From Amblyomma americanum (taxonomy: Eukaryota > Arthropoda > Arachnida > Ixodida > Ixodidae): 64,000 bases of DNA. The stretch is taken from contig NW_027526648.1 of NCBI RefSeq assembly GCF_052857255.1, positions 62,001 through 126,000 on the forward strand, in the 5' to 3' direction. Positions 63,501-64,000 of the stretch are shown in pieces (the first letter of the stretch is position 1; each line of letters starts with the position of its first letter). Below the pieces are notes generated by a model. It made no database searches, had not been told where the DNA came from, and saw nothing but the letters and a program-made list of their open reading frames with translations. Made by a program: the position numbers and the translations under genes.

Positions 63501-64000
63501 CTAGTTATGATCTAAAACGATGTATCCCGTTGTTTTGAGCCGGAATACAAGTTTTCGCGCAGTTCTGAGAGAAAAATTTACACCTTTCTCTCGTCTACTC
63601 TTCGACGACTTGTAAAATCAATGCTCGTATATCTTGCTAGTTTCGATCTACAACGATGTATCCCGTTGTTTTGAGCTGGAATAGAAGTTTTCGCGCAGTT
63701 CTGAGAGAAAACGTTTACACCTTTCTCTCGTCTACTCTTCGACGAATTGTAAAATCGATGCTCGTGAATCTTGCTAGTTTCGATCTAAAACAATGTATCC
63801 CGTTTTTTTGAGCCGGTATACAAGTTTTCGCGCAGTTCTGAGAGAAAACGTTTACACCTTTCTCTCGTGTACTCTTCGATGACGTGTAAAATCGATGCTC
63901 GTGACTCTTGCTAGTTATGATCTAAAACGATGTATCCCGTTGTTTTGAGCCGGAATACAAGTTTTCGCGCAGTTCTGAGAGAAAACGTTTACACCTTTCT
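60581..64000. repeat. Right-edge segment: re-used blocks, truncated by the window
   Basis: About 60.58-61.86 kb matches 53.33-54.6 kb (offset about 7,251-7,257), including TTACACATTTCTC and GCCCATTAATC. About 62.0-63.4 kb matches 47.5-48.9 kb. The final 1,550 bp, 62451-64000, match 56160-57709 at offset 6,291 with few differences (GACTCTTTCTAG near 62810, GTTGTTGTGAG near 62848). The match is still running at the last base, so the larger duplication continues beyond the window. Confidence 0.85.

Larger units (their letters stand above)
1..64000. repeat. 137-bp satellite DNA array, spans the whole window
   Basis: Landmark words such as GAGCCGGAATACAAG, TTTACACCTTTCTCTCG and CTTGCTAGTTTCGATC recur every 137 bases (range about 133-138) from the first base to the last, always on the same strand. 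That gives about 467 monomers. I saw no inverted segment, no unique-sequence spacer and no inserted element anywhere, so every stretch without a gene consists of this satellite. Copies typically differ from the consensus by a few substitutions and rare 1-4 bp deletions. Family knowledge: long homogeneous arrays of near-nucleosome-length monomers are typical of eukaryotic centromeric or heterochromatic satellites. The location on the chromosome is inference. The array is cut by both window edges. Confidence 0.98.

Noticed and set aside
1..64000. Dozens of open reading frames of 61-107 codons on both strands with similar peptides
   Set aside because: They repeat with the satellite, overlap on both strands, change frame at each monomer (137 is not divisible by 3), end at repeat-borne stops and often need a TTG start. 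I see no domain or consistent signal. They are by-products of the repeat.
1..64000. CRISPR array
   Set aside because: The whole 137-bp period is conserved; there are no short conserved repeats separated by unique spacers, and there are no cas genes.
1..64000. Transposon or LTR insertions
   Set aside because: No break in the 137-bp periodicity large enough to hold an element, no terminal repeats and no coding remnants were seen; the only irregularities are indels of a few bases.
1..64000. Ribosomal intergenic-spacer repeats
   Set aside because: Such spacers alternate with rRNA genes every several kilobases; 64 kb without any rRNA sequence argues against it.
1..64000. Promoter-like TTTACA words in every monomer
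   Set aside because: They are a fixed part of the satellite with no partner element at a consistent distance and no gene downstream.
1..64000. Telomeric repeats or microsatellites
   Set aside because: No telomere-type short tandem repeats were seen; the longest simple runs are short A or T tracts within monomers.

Overview
The whole 64 kb window is one uninterrupted tandem satellite DNA array. The basic unit is 137 bp, with about 467 head-to-tail copies in one orientation. I find no protein-coding gene, RNA gene, transposable element, CRISPR array or unique-sequence island. This organisation (tens of kilobases of a nucleosome-sized monomer, higher-order repeats, no genes) points to eukaryotic nuclear heterochromatin, such as a centromeric, pericentromeric or subtelomeric block. 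I do not recognise the monomer family, so species and chromosome position cannot be named from the sequence. The array runs off both ends of the window: it begins at monomer position 81 and ends mid-monomer.

The numbering used here starts each monomer at GATG, just after the AAAAC that ends the previous copy. The copy at 34119-34255 equals my consensus. It has A34 C30 G27 T46 (41.6% GC) and 11 CpG sites, against about 5.9 expected from base composition. Positions 49-75 form an imperfect inverted repeat around TTTACAC. Monomers fall into at least 15 recognisable types, marked by shared substitutions near the start (for example GTATCCAG, GTATATAG, GTAACCC, GAATCCCTTT, GTATCTGG, GATTTATCC, GTATTCC), by linked changes in the middle (GAGATGG with CAGATCTGAG, GAGCTGGAATAG, GAGCCAGAATAC) and by linked changes near the end.

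The types follow each other in a loosely conserved order, and segments of that order have been locally re-amplified. From left to right: 1-3144 mixed order; 3145-6704 a 1,780-bp (13-monomer) tandem duplication; 6705-11371 mixed, with 5-monomer spacing of one cassette; 11372-18201 a duplication of about 3.4 kb (25 monomers); 17433-21728 a 1,916-bp (14-monomer) unit in about 2.2 copies; 21729-25648 mixed; 25649-33570 a 15/15/16-monomer higher-order repeat with single-monomer gains and losses; 33570-37949 mixed, with a pocket of unusually diverged monomers; 37950-42050 a 2,050/2,051-bp (15-monomer) duplication; 42051-48953 mixed, carrying distant copies of the 22.6-24.6 kb and 36.6-38.4 kb segments; 48954-54680 a 14/14/15-monomer triplication; 54681-64000 mixed, with the last 1.55 kb repeating 56160-57709.

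Nothing here works as a set of genes. The open reading frames, at most 107 codons, are by-products of the repeat: 137 is not a multiple of three, they occur on both strands over the same bases, and many need a TTG start. The biology to be read is satellite evolution by unequal exchange, plus possible structural or chromatin roles of the monomer.
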